A stretch of DNA of 64,000 nt from JAZKID01 sp965247525 (GTDB taxonomy: Bacteria; Pseudomonadota; Alphaproteobacteria; Rhizobiales; UBA4765), in contig OZ252015.1 of NCBI GenBank assembly GCA_965247525.1, forward strand, positions 806,001-870,000, read 5' to 3'. Under the pieces are notes generated by a model. It ran no database searches. It saw nothing but the letters and a program-made list of their open reading frames with translations, and had not been told where the DNA came from. Below are positions 42,974 to 52,863 of the stretch, piece after piece (positions within the stretch are counted from its first letter, which is position 1; every line of letters begins with the position of its first letter). A program made the position numbers and the translations under genes.

Positions 42974-44365
42974 ATGCCTGTAAAACCTGTGCTGCTGGCC
43001 GACGACGGAAAAGCAAAAGCCATTCCCGTGCACTGCCTGAAACCTTCCACACTCGATGCAGCCAAGAAAACGCTTAAAGGCGCGCAGCTGCACGCGCTGA
43101 CGGCTTCAGGCTTCACGGGCGATGCGGGCACGCAGTTTCTGGTTGTCGGCGATCAGGGGCTTGAGTCGGTCTTTTTTGGCCTTGGTGAAGATGCCGGCAC
43201 TTATGACCCGTTCCTGCCAGGCAAACTGGCCAGCACTTTGCCAAATGGCACCTATCGTTTTGCCAAGGCGCCGCCTAAGCCTGAGCTCGCGGCTCTGTCT
43301 TTTGTGCTTGAAACCTATGTCTACAGCCGCTACCGCGCTGCAAAGCCAAGGCCGCAGCCTGTCCTGCTTTATGGCAACAAGGCGTTTTGTGCCGACATTT
43401 TCAACAAAGCTGAGGCGATTTTTCTCGCACGCGACCTTATCAATACGCCCGCCAATGATCTTGGGCCTGAAGAACTGGTTGGTGCCGTGCAAAGCGCTGC
43501 AAAAGACCATAGCGCGAAAGTCGAGATCATTGCCGGCGCAAAGCTGGAGCAATCATTCCCGCTTATCCACGGCGTCGGCAAAGGCTCAGCGCGGGCACCT
43601 CGTCTGGTTGATCTGACCTGGGGCAAAGCCAGCCATCCGAAAGTGACGTTGGTCGGCAAAGGCGTTGTTTTTGATACGGGCGGGCTCGACATCAAGCCGT
43701 CCAGCGGCATGCTGATGATGAAAAAAGACATGGGCGGTGCGGCGGCGACACTGGCACTGGCCAAAATGATCATGGCCGCCAAACTTCCCGTCCGCCTGCG
43801 ATTGCTGATACCCGCCGTTGAAAATTCGATCTCCGGCACAAGTTTTCGCCCCAGCGATATCATTAAAAGCCGCAAAGGCCTGACGGTCGAAGTTGGCAAT
43901 ACCGACGCTGAAGGTCGGCTCATTCTTGCCGATGCGCTGGCCTATGCTGCGGAAGACAAGCCTGAATTGCTGATCGATATGGCAACGCTGACAGGCGCCG
44001 CGCGTGTGGCGCTCGGGCCCGAACTGCCACCGTTCTTCACCGATGATGAAACATTGGCCCGCGACATGCTGAAAGCAGGACAGGACGAGGCCGATCCTTT
44101 ATGGCGCCTGCCGCTTCACAAAAACTACAAGGCGATGCTGAAGAGCAAGATTGCCGACATGAACAATGTCAGCACCACCTCTTTTGCCGGCGCGATTACG
44201 GCCGCATTGTTTTTGCAAAGCTTTGTCGATGACATTTGCTGGATGCACATTGATGCTTTTTCGTGGAACGCCGCGTCAACGCCTGGCCATCCCGAAGGCG
44301 GCGAAGCCCAAGGCATTCGCGCTCTTTTCTCGGTCTTACAAAAACGCTATACATCTGGTTCATGA
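42974..44365 (+). CDS. Leucyl aminopeptidase family (M17) enzyme
   Basis: A 463-residue two-zinc aminopeptidase. The C-terminal catalytic domain has VTLVGKGVVFDTGGLDI (about 225-241), the lysine/aspartate ligands in MMKKDMGGAA, and the M17 signature NTDAEGRLILADAL (about 313-326). The N-terminal domain is more divergent, as in the alphaproteobacterial PepA-like branch. It cleaves N-terminal residues from peptides in the cytoplasm. Its stop overlaps the start of the NlpC/P60 gene (ATGA). Confidence 0.92.
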   Translation: MPVKPVLLADDGKAKAIPVHCLKPSTLDAAKKTLKGAQLHALTASGFTGDAGTQFLVVGDQGLESVFFGLGEDAGTYDPFLPGKLASTLPNGTYRFAKAPPKPELAALSFVLETYVYSRYRAAKPRPQPVLLYGNKAFCADIFNKAEAIFLARDLINTPANDLGPEELVGAVQSAAKDHSAKVEIIAGAKLEQSFPLIHGVGKGSARAPRLVDLTWGKASHPKVTLVGKGVVFDTGGLDIKPSSGMLMMKKDMGGAAATLALAKMIMAAKLPVRLRLLIPAVENSISGTSFRPSDIIKSRKGLTVEVGNTDAEGRLILADALAYAAEDKPELLIDMATLTGAARVALGPELPPFFTDDETLARDMLKAGQDEADPLWRLPLHKNYKAMLKSKIADMNNVSTTSFAGAITAALFLQSFVDDICWMHIDAFSWNAASTPGHPEGGEAQGIRALFSVLQKRYTSGS

Positions 44366-45126
44366 ACAAGCCCAAGATTTATCAGATCCAGAAACCGCTT
44401 GCGCCCGTGCAAAGGGCAGCGCGCGCCGATGCCCCGCTCGACACGCAGGCACTTTACGGCGAATGCGTCGAATTTCTCAGCGCTGAAGATGATTTTGCCC
44501 GCGTCCGCCTGCTGGGTGATGATTATATCGGCTTTATTCCCGCCGACATGCTGGGCCGTGATATTTTTGAGCCGACGCACCGTGTCACAGTTCCGCGCAG
44601 CCTTTTGTACGGCGATACCGATTTCAAAAAACCGCCCGTCAATGCCCTGACGATGGGTGCCGAGGTGCGCGTTGTCGGCGAAGACGGAAAATATGCCCGT
44701 CTCCACGATGGCCAGTTTATTTTTGCAGCACATTTGCATGCACTTGATTATCAGGCTGCCGATTTCGTCACTGTCGCGGAGCAGTTTTTACATGCACCAT
44801 ATTTCTGGGGCGGCAAGTCCGTGCTCGGCATTGATTGCTCCGGCCTCGTGCAGACAAGCCTTGCCATGAGCGGCCAGAGTGCGCCGCGCGATTCCGGCCC
44901 GCAGGAAAAGCTGCTTGGCGAGGCACTTCCTGCGAAAATTGCCTATGAAGACATCCAGCGCGGTGACCTTCTGTTCTGGCCGGGTCACGTCGCCATTGCG
45001 CGCGGCTATGGAACGATGATCCACGCGACAGCCAGCTTCATGCAGGTTGTCGTTGAGCCTATTGCCAAGGCGGTTGAGCGCATTTTAGAGACCGACGGTC
45101 GGCTTAGCTGCATTAAACGGCTTTAG
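44362..45126 (+). CDS. NlpC/P60 family cell-wall peptidase
   Basis: A 254-residue C40 peptidase with two bacterial SH3-like domains (about 30-120) and an NlpC/P60 domain (about 130-254). The catalytic Cys is in GIDCSGLVQTSL (about residue 159) and the His in WPGHVAIARGYG (about 208). No signal peptide is visible. Such enzymes cleave gamma-D-Glu-diamino-acid bonds in murein peptides. Coupling to the aminopeptidase and proximity to the Yej peptide importer suggest a role in recycling wall peptides. Confidence 0.88.
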   Translation: MNKPKIYQIQKPLAPVQRAARADAPLDTQALYGECVEFLSAEDDFARVRLLGDDYIGFIPADMLGRDIFEPTHRVTVPRSLLYGDTDFKKPPVNALTMGAEVRVVGEDGKYARLHDGQFIFAAHLHALDYQAADFVTVAEQFLHAPYFWGGKSVLGIDCSGLVQTSLAMSGQSAPRDSGPQEKLLGEALPAKIAYEDIQRGDLLFWPGHVAIARGYGTMIHATASFMQVVVEPIAKAVERILETDGRLSCIKRL

Positions 45127-45127
45127 G

Positions 45128-46747
45128 CTATTTCATCACATCAAGATTGAACGCGGCCGCCATTAGGCTTTTTGTATAATCCTGCTGGGGCGCTGCGAAA
45201 ATCTGCTGGCTCGTGCCCGTTTCCACCACTTTGCCGTCTTTCATCACGATCACATCATTGGCGAGCGCTTTAACGACTTTCAGGTCATGGCTGATGAACA
45301 GATAGGTCAGATGTTTGTCGTCCTGCAATTTGCGCAGCAAATCAACAATCTGCGCCTGCACACTCATGTCCAAAGCGGAAGTGGGTTCATCAAGAACAAT
45401 AAATTTGGGCTCAAGCACGATCGCGCGGGCAATGGCAATGCGCTGGCGCTGGCCGCCGGAAAATTCGTGCGGATAGCGTGTCAGCATTGCAGGTTCCAGC
45501 CCGACGTCATGCATTGCCGTTTCCACTTTTTGCAGGCGTTCCTGACGCGACAGTTCTGGTGCGTGGATTTGCAGGCCTTCCCCGATAATATCGGCAACTG
45601 CCATGCGCGGGGACAGCGAGCCATAAGGGTCCTGAAACACAATCTGCATATCGGCGCGCAGTGCGCGCATCGCATTGCGCTCCAGCGGCTTAATATTCTG
45701 CCCCATAAACACAACGCGGCCGTCAAACGGCAACAGCCTGAGAAGCGCCAGCCCCAGCGTGGTCTTGCCCGACCCGCTTTCGCCGACCACGCCCAAGGTC
45801 TGCCCTTCGCGCACGCTCAGATCGACGCCATCGACCGCCTTGATGACCGATTGCGTCCGGCGGAAAAGCCCGCCCTTGACCGGAAACCAGACCTTGATAT
45901 CTTTGGCGTCAAGGACAACAGGCGCAGACAGGTCGGCAACAGGCGGCTGGCCTTTAGGCTCCGCCTTCAGTAGTTTTTTTGTGTAGTCATGCTGCGGCGC
46001 GCTGAAAATGTCGGCAACATTTCCCTGCTCGACAATCTCGCCGCTTTTCATCACGCAGACGCGATTGGCAAATTTACGGACAATGCCGAGGTCATGCGTA
46101 ATGAACAAAATGGCCATGCCGGTTTTACGCTGCAACTCTTTTAAAAGCTTTAGAATTTGTGCCTGCACTGTGACATCGAGCGCCGTTGTCGGCTCATCCG
46201 CAATCAGCAGGTCGGGGTCATTGGCAAGCGCCATCGCAATCATCACACGCTGGCGCTGGCCACCGGACAACTCGTGCGGATAGCTGCTCACCCGGCTTTC
46301 CGGATTGCGGATGCCGACCTCATGCAGCAACGAAATTACACGCGCGGCTGCCTCTTTTTCTGAGACCGGCTGATGGATGCGAATAATTTCAGAAATCTGC
46401 TTGCCGATGCGATGCAGCGGGTTCAGCGAGCTCATCGGTTCCTGAAATACCATGGTAATGTCATTGCCACGAAAATGACGCAGCCGTTTTTCAGGAGCCT
46501 GCAACAGGTTTTCGCCTTTGAACCAGATCTCACCCGACGGGTGCCGCGCAGCAGGATAGGGCAAAAGGCGCGGGATCGACAAAGCGGTGACGGATTTGCC
46601 GGAACCGGATTCGCCGACCAGTGCCAGCGTTTCGCCCTTGTTGACGTGAAACGAAATATGGCGCGCCGCTGCCAGCTCGCCCTTGTCAGTGACAAAGGAA
46701 ACCGACAGATCGCGGACATCAAGCAAAGGGGTTTCGGAAGAAGTCAT
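45128..46747 (-). CDS. yejF: Oligopeptide ABC transporter ATPase YejF
   Basis: A 539-residue double ATPase. Each half has Walker A (GESGSGKSVTALSI near 42; GESGSGKTTLGLAL near 325), the ABC signature (LSGGQRQRVMIA and FSGGQRQRIAIA) and Walker B (LLIADEPTTALD and FIVLDEPTSALD), plus an oligopeptide/dipeptide C-terminal extension after the first half. It energises the Yej importer, which in Brucella and E. coli takes up peptides such as microcin C. The start overlaps the yejE stop (ATGA). Confidence 0.93.
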   Translation of the reverse strand: MTSSETPLLDVRDLSVSFVTDKGELAAARHISFHVNKGETLALVGESGSGKSVTALSIPRLLPYPAARHPSGEIWFKGENLLQAPEKRLRHFRGNDITMVFQEPMSSLNPLHRIGKQISEIIRIHQPVSEKEAAARVISLLHEVGIRNPESRVSSYPHELSGGQRQRVMIAMALANDPDLLIADEPTTALDVTVQAQILKLLKELQRKTGMAILFITHDLGIVRKFANRVCVMKSGEIVEQGNVADIFSAPQHDYTKKLLKAEPKGQPPVADLSAPVVLDAKDIKVWFPVKGGLFRRTQSVIKAVDGVDLSVREGQTLGVVGESGSGKTTLGLALLRLLPFDGRVVFMGQNIKPLERNAMRALRADMQIVFQDPYGSLSPRMAVADIIGEGLQIHAPELSRQERLQKVETAMHDVGLEPAMLTRYPHEFSGGQRQRIAIARAIVLEPKFIVLDEPTSALDMSVQAQIVDLLRKLQDDKHLTYLFISHDLKVVKALANDVIVMKDGKVVETGTSQQIFAAPQQDYTKSLMAAAFNLDVMK

Positions 46748-47871
46748 GATCGAGCCTCGAACGTTTTACGCGGGTCAAAAGCATCGCGCACAGCCTCGCC
46801 GATGAAAATCAGGAGTGACAGCATTATCGCAATCACGAAAAACCCTGTCAGTCCAAGCCAAGGCGCTTGCAGATTGGTTTTGCCCTGCGCCAGCAATTCG
46901 CCCAGCGAGGGCGAGCCGGGCGGCAGGCCAAAGCCAAGAAAGTCGAGCGAGGTCAGCGTCGTGATCGAACCGTTGAGGATAAAGGGCATAAAGGTCAGCG
47001 TCGCGACCATCGCGTTCGGCAAGATATGGCGCCACATGATGGTGAGATTGGACAGCCCCAGCGCGTGCGCGGCGCGGACATATTCAAAATTGCGCGCGCG
47101 TAAAAATTCGGCGCGGACAACGCCAACCAGCGCCACCCATGAAAACAGCAGCAGGATAAACAGCAGCACGAAAAATGAAGGCTCGATGACGGCGGCGATG
47201 ATGATCAAAAGATAGAGCGAGGGAATGGAGTTCCAGATTTCAATGACGCGCTGGAAAATAAGGTCTGTCCAGCCGCCAAAATAGCCTTGCAGCGCGCCAG
47301 CGGCGACGCCGACAACCGACGATAAAATCGTCAATGCCAGACCAAACAGAACCGAGATACGAAAACCGTAAATCAGCCGCGCGACGACATCGCGGCCCTG
47401 GTCGTCTGTGCCGAGCCAGTTCCAGTTGCCGAGCACGCAATCGAGCGGCGTATCTGCGGTGTCATTTTTTGTGCAGTCTGCCGGCCTGTCTTTCAGCCAT
47501 GTCGGCTGTGCCGGAAAAGGCCCGCCATCGGCGCGCACTGTTTTATAAGAATAACGGATCGGCGGCCAGACCATCCAACCATTGCTGGCGATTTCGTCGC
47601 GGATGACAGGGTCGCGGTAATCGGTCACGGCCAGAAACCCGCCGAATTTTTCTTCCGGATAATCGACAAGCACCGGCATCAGAAGGTCGCCTTTGTAGAA
47701 GGCAAAAATTGGCTTGTCGTTGGCCAGAAGCTCAGCGCCCATCGTCACGATAAACAGGGCTACAAACAGCCAGAGCGACCATAGCCCGCGCTTGTGCGCC
47801 TTGAAATTTGCCCAGCGCCGGCGGTTAAGCGGTGACAGTTTCCATAGAGGTGTTTTGGCCAGAGCTGTCAT
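46744..47871 (-). CDS. yejE: Oligopeptide ABC transporter permease YejE
   Basis: A 375-residue permease of the OppC type with an N-terminal span (about 32-50), a long periplasmic loop typical of YejE (about 60-150, with FLAVTDYRDPVI and DCTKNDTADTPLDCVLGN holding a cysteine pair), then five spans with the EAA loop VRAAHALGLSNLTIMWRHIL. It overlaps yejB by one base and yejF by four. Confidence 0.92.
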   Translation of the reverse strand: MTALAKTPLWKLSPLNRRRWANFKAHKRGLWSLWLFVALFIVTMGAELLANDKPIFAFYKGDLLMPVLVDYPEEKFGGFLAVTDYRDPVIRDEIASNGWMVWPPIRYSYKTVRADGGPFPAQPTWLKDRPADCTKNDTADTPLDCVLGNWNWLGTDDQGRDVVARLIYGFRISVLFGLALTILSSVVGVAAGALQGYFGGWTDLIFQRVIEIWNSIPSLYLLIIIAAVIEPSFFVLLFILLLFSWVALVGVVRAEFLRARNFEYVRAAHALGLSNLTIMWRHILPNAMVATLTFMPFILNGSITTLTSLDFLGFGLPPGSPSLGELLAQGKTNLQAPWLGLTGFFVIAIMLSLLIFIGEAVRDAFDPRKTFEARS

Positions 47872-48974
47872 CAGCCGCGCTTTTCAAAGTCGATACGCGG
47901 ATCGACAAGCATATAGGTCACGTCCGAGAGCAGGTTCACCAGAAGGCCGACCAGCGAAAAGATGTAAAGCGTTGCGAAGACGACGGCATAATCGCGGTTG
48001 ACGATCGATTCAAAGCCCAAAAGTCCCAGACCATCGAGCGAGAAAATTGTCTCAATCAGCAATGCGCCGGTAAAAAACGCGCTGATAAATGCCCCCGGAA
48101 AGCCGGCAATAATGATCAGCATGGCATTACGAAACACATGCTTGTAAAGAACGGCGCGCTCCGTCAAGCCCTTCATGCGGGCTGTGACCACATATTGTTT
48201 GCGCACCTCTTCAAGAAATGAGTTCTTGGTCAGGAGCGCCGTTGTCGTAAATGAGCCGATCACTAGCGCCGTGAGGGGCAGCGCCAGATGCCACGTATAG
48301 TCAACAATGCGCTGCGGCCAGCTCATCATTTCCCAGTTGTCGGAGGTGAGACCGCGCAAAGGAAACAAATCGATAAACGACCCGCCCGCAAAAAGAACGA
48401 TTAGAAGAATGGCAAACAAAAAGCTCGGAATGGCATAGCCGATGACAATAAGGGCCGATGTCCAGACATCAAAGGCAGAACCGTCATGCAAGGCTTTGCG
48501 AATACCGAGCGGCACTGAAATGGCATAGCTGATCAATGTCATCCACAAGCCGATTGAGATCGACACAGGCAGCTTTTCCGCAATCAGCGACAACACGCTG
48601 GTGTCGCGAAAATAGCTTTTGCCGAAGTTGAATGTCAGATAGTTTTTCATCATCAGCGCAAAGCGCGTGATTGGCGGCTTGTCGAAACCAAATTGCTGTT
48701 CAAGCTGCTTGATGAAGCGCGGATCGAGCCCCTGCGCACCGCGATATTTGCTTGTGATCGCATCGCCGCCATTGATGATCGAAGACTGCGAGGCAAAATC
48801 CCCGCCGCCACCGGAAATGCGCGCCGTTGCGCTTGTCTCCGCACCCGTCAGCTTGGCGATGATCCGCTCGACGGGGCCGCCGGGCGCAAACTGGATCACC
48901 GTAAACGACAGCAGCATGATTCCGAACAGGGTCGGGATCATCAAAGCGATCCGCCTTAAAATATATCCAAGCAC
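47871..48974 (-). CDS. yejB: Oligopeptide ABC transporter permease YejB
   Basis: A 367-residue OppB-type permease. The first span is MLGYILRRIALMIPTLFGIM, followed by a periplasmic region with a Gly-rich stretch (ARISGGGGDFAS, about 50-60) specific to YejB, and then the transport core with the EAA loop TARMKGLTERAVLYKHVFRN. It starts with GTG immediately after the stop of the upstream binding protein gene (TAAGTG). Confidence 0.92.
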   Translation of the reverse strand: MLGYILRRIALMIPTLFGIMLLSFTVIQFAPGGPVERIIAKLTGAETSATARISGGGGDFASQSSIINGGDAITSKYRGAQGLDPRFIKQLEQQFGFDKPPITRFALMMKNYLTFNFGKSYFRDTSVLSLIAEKLPVSISIGLWMTLISYAISVPLGIRKALHDGSAFDVWTSALIVIGYAIPSFLFAILLIVLFAGGSFIDLFPLRGLTSDNWEMMSWPQRIVDYTWHLALPLTALVIGSFTTTALLTKNSFLEEVRKQYVVTARMKGLTERAVLYKHVFRNAMLIIIAGFPGAFISAFFTGALLIETIFSLDGLGLLGFESIVNRDYAVVFATLYIFSLVGLLVNLLSDVTYMLVDPRIDFEKRG

Positions 48975-50882
48975 TTAAAGCCCCTTGCCGCGCATCTGTG
49001 CCCGCGCGCGGTTGACCCACCATGTCTGCAGCACCCCGTCAACATAGAGGGGTTTTTGCGCCGGTGCATCATAAACATCCCAATAGGCGATTGTATGGCT
49101 GGATTTATACCAAAGCGGCACCCAAAAATATTGGGTGCGCAAAATCCGGTCAAGAACATGGCAATATGTCTGCAGCTTCTTGCGGTCGGGCGCGGCAATG
49201 ATCTTTTCGATCATTTCATCGACGACCGGATGCTTGAGGCCTGACAGATTGTATGTGCCGTTGCGGTCGGCGTCGGCGGACGAAAACACACGCCGCAGGT
49301 CGTCGCCCGGCGTCTGTGTCAAGCCGTAGCGCATCGTTACAATATCAAAGTCATAGGTGCTCAGCCGCGCCTGGTATTGCGAGGCGTCCACCATGCGCAG
49401 GCTCGCATCAATACCGATCGACCGCAGATTGCGGACAAAGGGCATAAAAAACTTTTCGTAAGACGGACTATTGGCAAGACATTCGATTTTAAACGGTGAC
49501 CCGTCAGGGAGGAGAGCCGCATTGTTTTTTCGTATGATTCCTGCATCAGACATCAGCCTGATGGCTTTGCCGAGCAATTGCCTGTCTGTGCCCGACCCGT
49601 CGGAAACAGGCGGCAGCACCGCTTCGCCATAGGCCTCTTGCGGAATGCGGCTGCGCAGCGTTTCAAGAATAGCCATCTCGTCAGGCGATGGCAGGCCGCT
49701 TGCCATTAATGGCGTATTTTGAAAAGGCGAGCAGGTGCGGGTGTAAGCATTGTAAAAGAGATTTTTGTTGGCCCATTCAAAATCAAAGGCAAGGTTAAGC
49801 GCTTGGCGAATACGCGGGTCTTTGAATTTGTCGCGGCGCATATTGATGAAAAAGCCCTGCATCCCTGCTGCCCGCTGATCTGGCGTTACACGTTTTTTGA
49901 CACTGCCCGCTTTCACCGCTGGAAAGTCGTAACCTGTTGCCCAAAGCCGCGCTGAAAACTCCTCACGCACCAGATATTGCCCGGCTTTGAAAGCCTCGAA
50001 CGCAACGTCAAAATCGCGATAAAACTCGATCCGGACTTTATCAAAATTAAACTGGCCGCGCATTGCGGGCCGCGACCAGCCCCACCATTTTGCAACACGC
50101 TGATATTCAACCATGCGCCCCGCCGACATTGCACCAACTTTAAAAGCTCCTGAGCCAAGCGGCACCTGCAGGCTTGTCTCATTGAATTTCTGCGTTGTGT
50201 AATAGGCCTTTGATAAAATCGGCATATCGGTTGCAAAACTGAACACGAGATCTGCCGGTGCGTTGGCTTTCAGGCTGAGCCGCACAAGCACGGGCGATAC
50301 AGCTTCGCATTTTTCGATCTGCGAGAGGCTGGACGACAGCATCGGGTGACCATCTTGGCGCAGCGTGTCAAAACTGAACACCACATCCTCAGCGGTCAGT
50401 TTTGAACCGTCATGAAAAACGGCTGCGGGATCAAGTGTGAATTCATAAATCGTCCGCTCTGCATTGTAGCGTACTTTCAGCGCCAGCAGCGGATAGATCG
50501 CATCCGGCTCATCAAAGGCGCGCACCATCAATGTCGCAAACGTCATTTCCATCAGTGGAGGCGCATCGCCGTTTAAAATAAAACTGTTGAGTGTGTTGAA
50601 CGTGTTGAGGTTCTGGTTGAGCACCCATTGCCCCGGCAGATAGCTCAAAGTCCCGCCGACCGGCGCATCGGGATTGGCATAATCGAAATGCGTAAAAGCT
50701 GACGCATATTTCAGCTCGCCAAACCGCGACAGGCCATGTGTGTCAATCAAAGGCTGACTGGCCAGTGTCTGACCCGCAGCGGCCGCAGATTTCGCGCGCA
50801 GTATCAGCGGCAATGACAGCCCAAGTGACAGCGCCCCGCGCCGGTTGATCCAGCCACGTTGCGATGTGGGGGCTTTTGTCAG
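48975..50882 (-). CDS. Peptide-binding protein YejA-like, second copy
   Basis: A family 5 solute-binding protein of 635 residues if read from a CTG at 50882. That start overlaps the stop of the upstream paralogue (CTGA), follows GGGG at 7-base spacing, and gives LTKAPTSQRGWINRRG followed by ALSLGLSLPLI and AKSAAAA: a twin-arginine (RR) signal peptide and cleavage region. There is no ATG or GTG in the frame there. The only standard-type start, a TTG at 50813, removes the arginine pair and leaves a weak signal of about 15 residues. The mature part has the family 5 segments EDVVFSFDTLRQDGHPML and DPRIRQALNLAFDFEWAN. Probably the importer takes peptides from two binding proteins. Confidence 0.78.
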   Translation of the reverse strand: MTKAPTSQRGWINRRGALSLGLSLPLILRAKSAAAAGQTLASQPLIDTHGLSRFGELKYASAFTHFDYANPDAPVGGTLSYLPGQWVLNQNLNTFNTLNSFILNGDAPPLMEMTFATLMVRAFDEPDAIYPLLALKVRYNAERTIYEFTLDPAAVFHDGSKLTAEDVVFSFDTLRQDGHPMLSSSLSQIEKCEAVSPVLVRLSLKANAPADLVFSFATDMPILSKAYYTTQKFNETSLQVPLGSGAFKVGAMSAGRMVEYQRVAKWWGWSRPAMRGQFNFDKVRIEFYRDFDVAFEAFKAGQYLVREEFSARLWATGYDFPAVKAGSVKKRVTPDQRAAGMQGFFINMRRDKFKDPRIRQALNLAFDFEWANKNLFYNAYTRTCSPFQNTPLMASGLPSPDEMAILETLRSRIPQEAYGEAVLPPVSDGSGTDRQLLGKAIRLMSDAGIIRKNNAALLPDGSPFKIECLANSPSYEKFFMPFVRNLRSIGIDASLRMVDASQYQARLSTYDFDIVTMRYGLTQTPGDDLRRVFSSADADRNGTYNLSGLKHPVVDEMIEKIIAAPDRKKLQTYCHVLDRILRTQYFWVPLWYKSSHTIAYWDVYDAPAQKPLYVDGVLQTWWVNRARAQMRGKGL

Positions 50883-52744
50883 CGCTGCGCCCCAAGCGTT
50901 TTGGCTTTCGCCTCGTCATACCACCAGATGTCCGGAAAACCGCTTGAATAACCGGGCAGTTTTTCGGGGTGGCCAAAACGGTTCCAGTAGGCCGTCCGAT
51001 CCGATGACATGACAAATTGCGGCACGACATATTCATTGGCCAGAAGCACGCGGTCAAGCGCATGCGTTGCCGCCACAAGCTCCTCGCGGTCTTTGGCAAA
51101 GATGACTTTGTCGATCAGCGTATCGACCGCATCGTTTTTAATGCCGATGAGATTACGCGAGCCTTCGCGGTCTGCAGCAGCACTGCCCCAATATTCGCGC
51201 TGCTCGTTGCCTGGGGACAGCGACTGCGCCCATACCGAAACGATCATGTCGAAATCGCGATTGCGCAAGCGCTCCAGATATTGCGCGGCATCGACCGTGC
51301 GAATGGTAATGTCGAACCCAAGCTTATCCAGCTGGGCTTTGTAGGGGAGCATTACGCGCTCCATTGTTGGCGAACTAAGAAGAATTTCGGCGCGGAACAC
51401 ATCACCTTTCGGGTTTTTCAGCTTGCCGCCATCAACGCTCCATCCCGCCTCTTTCAAAAGACGCGCCGCTTCGCGCAAATTGTCGCGCTGCGCTTTTGTA
51501 TTTCCGCCTTTCGGGTTTTCATACACTTTGGTGAAAACACTGTCAGGAATTTTGCCGCGCAAGGGTTCGAGGATTTCAAGCTCTTTGCTGGTGGGCAAGC
51601 CGGATGAGGCCAATTCCGTTCCGTTAAAATACGAGCCGACACGTTCATACTGGCTGTAAAACAGCGACTTGTTCAGCTCTTCAAAATCAAACGCATAGTT
51701 GAAGGCAAGGCGCACGCGCGCGTCTGTAAACCGCTCGCGGCGCAGGTTGAACGCAACGCCCTGCATCGTCCCGCGGTCTTTAATGGCCACAAGCTCCTTA
51801 ATGACACGGCCATCTTTCACGGCCGGAAAATCATAAGCTGTCGCCCAGTTTTTCGCAGAGTTTTCGGCGCGGTAGTCGTAATAGTCCGATTTAAACGCCT
51901 CAAGCTCAACCGTGTCATCACGATACGCCTCAACCTGAATTTCATCGAAATTTTGCGTGCCGACATTGACCGGCAGGTCTTTGGCCCACCAGTCTTTTAC
52001 GCGCTCATAGGTCACAGACCGCCCTGCTTCAAAAGATTTCACTTTGTAGGCACCAGATCCCATCGGTGGCTCAAGCGTGCTTTGTGTGATGTCGCGCGGT
52101 TTGCCGTCTTTGTCTTTTCCTGTCCACCAGAGTTTGGGCAGAACCAAAAGCTGGCCAAGAATTTGCGGCTTTTCCCGGTTGCCCGGCTTGTCGAAAGTGA
52201 AGGTGATTTCAAGCGGCGCAGTTTCTTTGGCGCTGACAACGCCGGCATAATAAAATGCATAAGCGGGATTCAGTTTTTGTAATGTCTCAAACGACCAGAT
52301 GACATCATCTGCCGTGACGGGCGAACCGTCCTGCCACTTTGCAGTGGCGCGTAGCTTGTAAGTCACGGACGAAAAGTCTGCCGGATAGCGCACTTTTTCA
52401 GCCAATTGACCATATTCCGTCGACACTTCGTCGCGCGATGGCTCCATCAACTGCTGGTAGACAAACCCTGCAAGATAAGAGGCGGGAACGCCTTTGGGAA
52501 GCACGACATTGAACGTGTCATAAACCTGCTGGGTTGCGAGGCGAAGTCGGCCGCCTTTGGGCGCATCGGCATTGACGTAATCAAACTTTTTAAAATCAGC
52601 CTGATATTTTGGCGTGCCCATAAGCGACAGGCCGTGACGCCATGACGGCGCATCTGGTGCGGGCGCAGTTTGCTGTGCTGCTGCAATGGTAACGGCCTGA
52701 AAAGACAATGCAGCGGCAGAAAGAAGAACAGCCCATTGTTTCAT
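50879..52744 (-). CDS. yejA: Peptide-binding protein YejA
   Basis: A 621-residue family 5 binding protein with a Sec signal peptide (MKQWAVLLSAAALSFQAV, cleaved near AAAQQ). Mature motifs include PKYQADFKKFDYVNADAPKG, TADDVIWSFETLQKLNP, MGSGAYKVKSFEAGRSVTYE and DARVRLAFNYAFDFEELN. It delivers peptides to YejBEF. It is first gene of the five-gene leftward yej operon and is clearly related to, but diverged from, the next gene. Confidence 0.9.
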   Translation of the reverse strand: MKQWAVLLSAAALSFQAVTIAAAQQTAPAPDAPSWRHGLSLMGTPKYQADFKKFDYVNADAPKGGRLRLATQQVYDTFNVVLPKGVPASYLAGFVYQQLMEPSRDEVSTEYGQLAEKVRYPADFSSVTYKLRATAKWQDGSPVTADDVIWSFETLQKLNPAYAFYYAGVVSAKETAPLEITFTFDKPGNREKPQILGQLLVLPKLWWTGKDKDGKPRDITQSTLEPPMGSGAYKVKSFEAGRSVTYERVKDWWAKDLPVNVGTQNFDEIQVEAYRDDTVELEAFKSDYYDYRAENSAKNWATAYDFPAVKDGRVIKELVAIKDRGTMQGVAFNLRRERFTDARVRLAFNYAFDFEELNKSLFYSQYERVGSYFNGTELASSGLPTSKELEILEPLRGKIPDSVFTKVYENPKGGNTKAQRDNLREAARLLKEAGWSVDGGKLKNPKGDVFRAEILLSSPTMERVMLPYKAQLDKLGFDITIRTVDAAQYLERLRNRDFDMIVSVWAQSLSPGNEQREYWGSAAADREGSRNLIGIKNDAVDTLIDKVIFAKDREELVAATHALDRVLLANEYVVPQFVMSSDRTAYWNRFGHPEKLPGYSSGFPDIWWYDEAKAKTLGAQR

Positions 52745-52863
52745 CGCGGCGCACCTTTTCCGATATAACAGCAGCGAATCATCTGCTGCGTTTTCAAACT
52801 CACGGTTTCATGGTCTCTCGATGCGATCAAGCAGCGGCGCGGTCAGTCACGCTGCACTAAAGC

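Noticed and set aside
45287..45973. 228-codon open frame antisense to yejF
   Set aside because: It is a shadow of the yejF coding frame.
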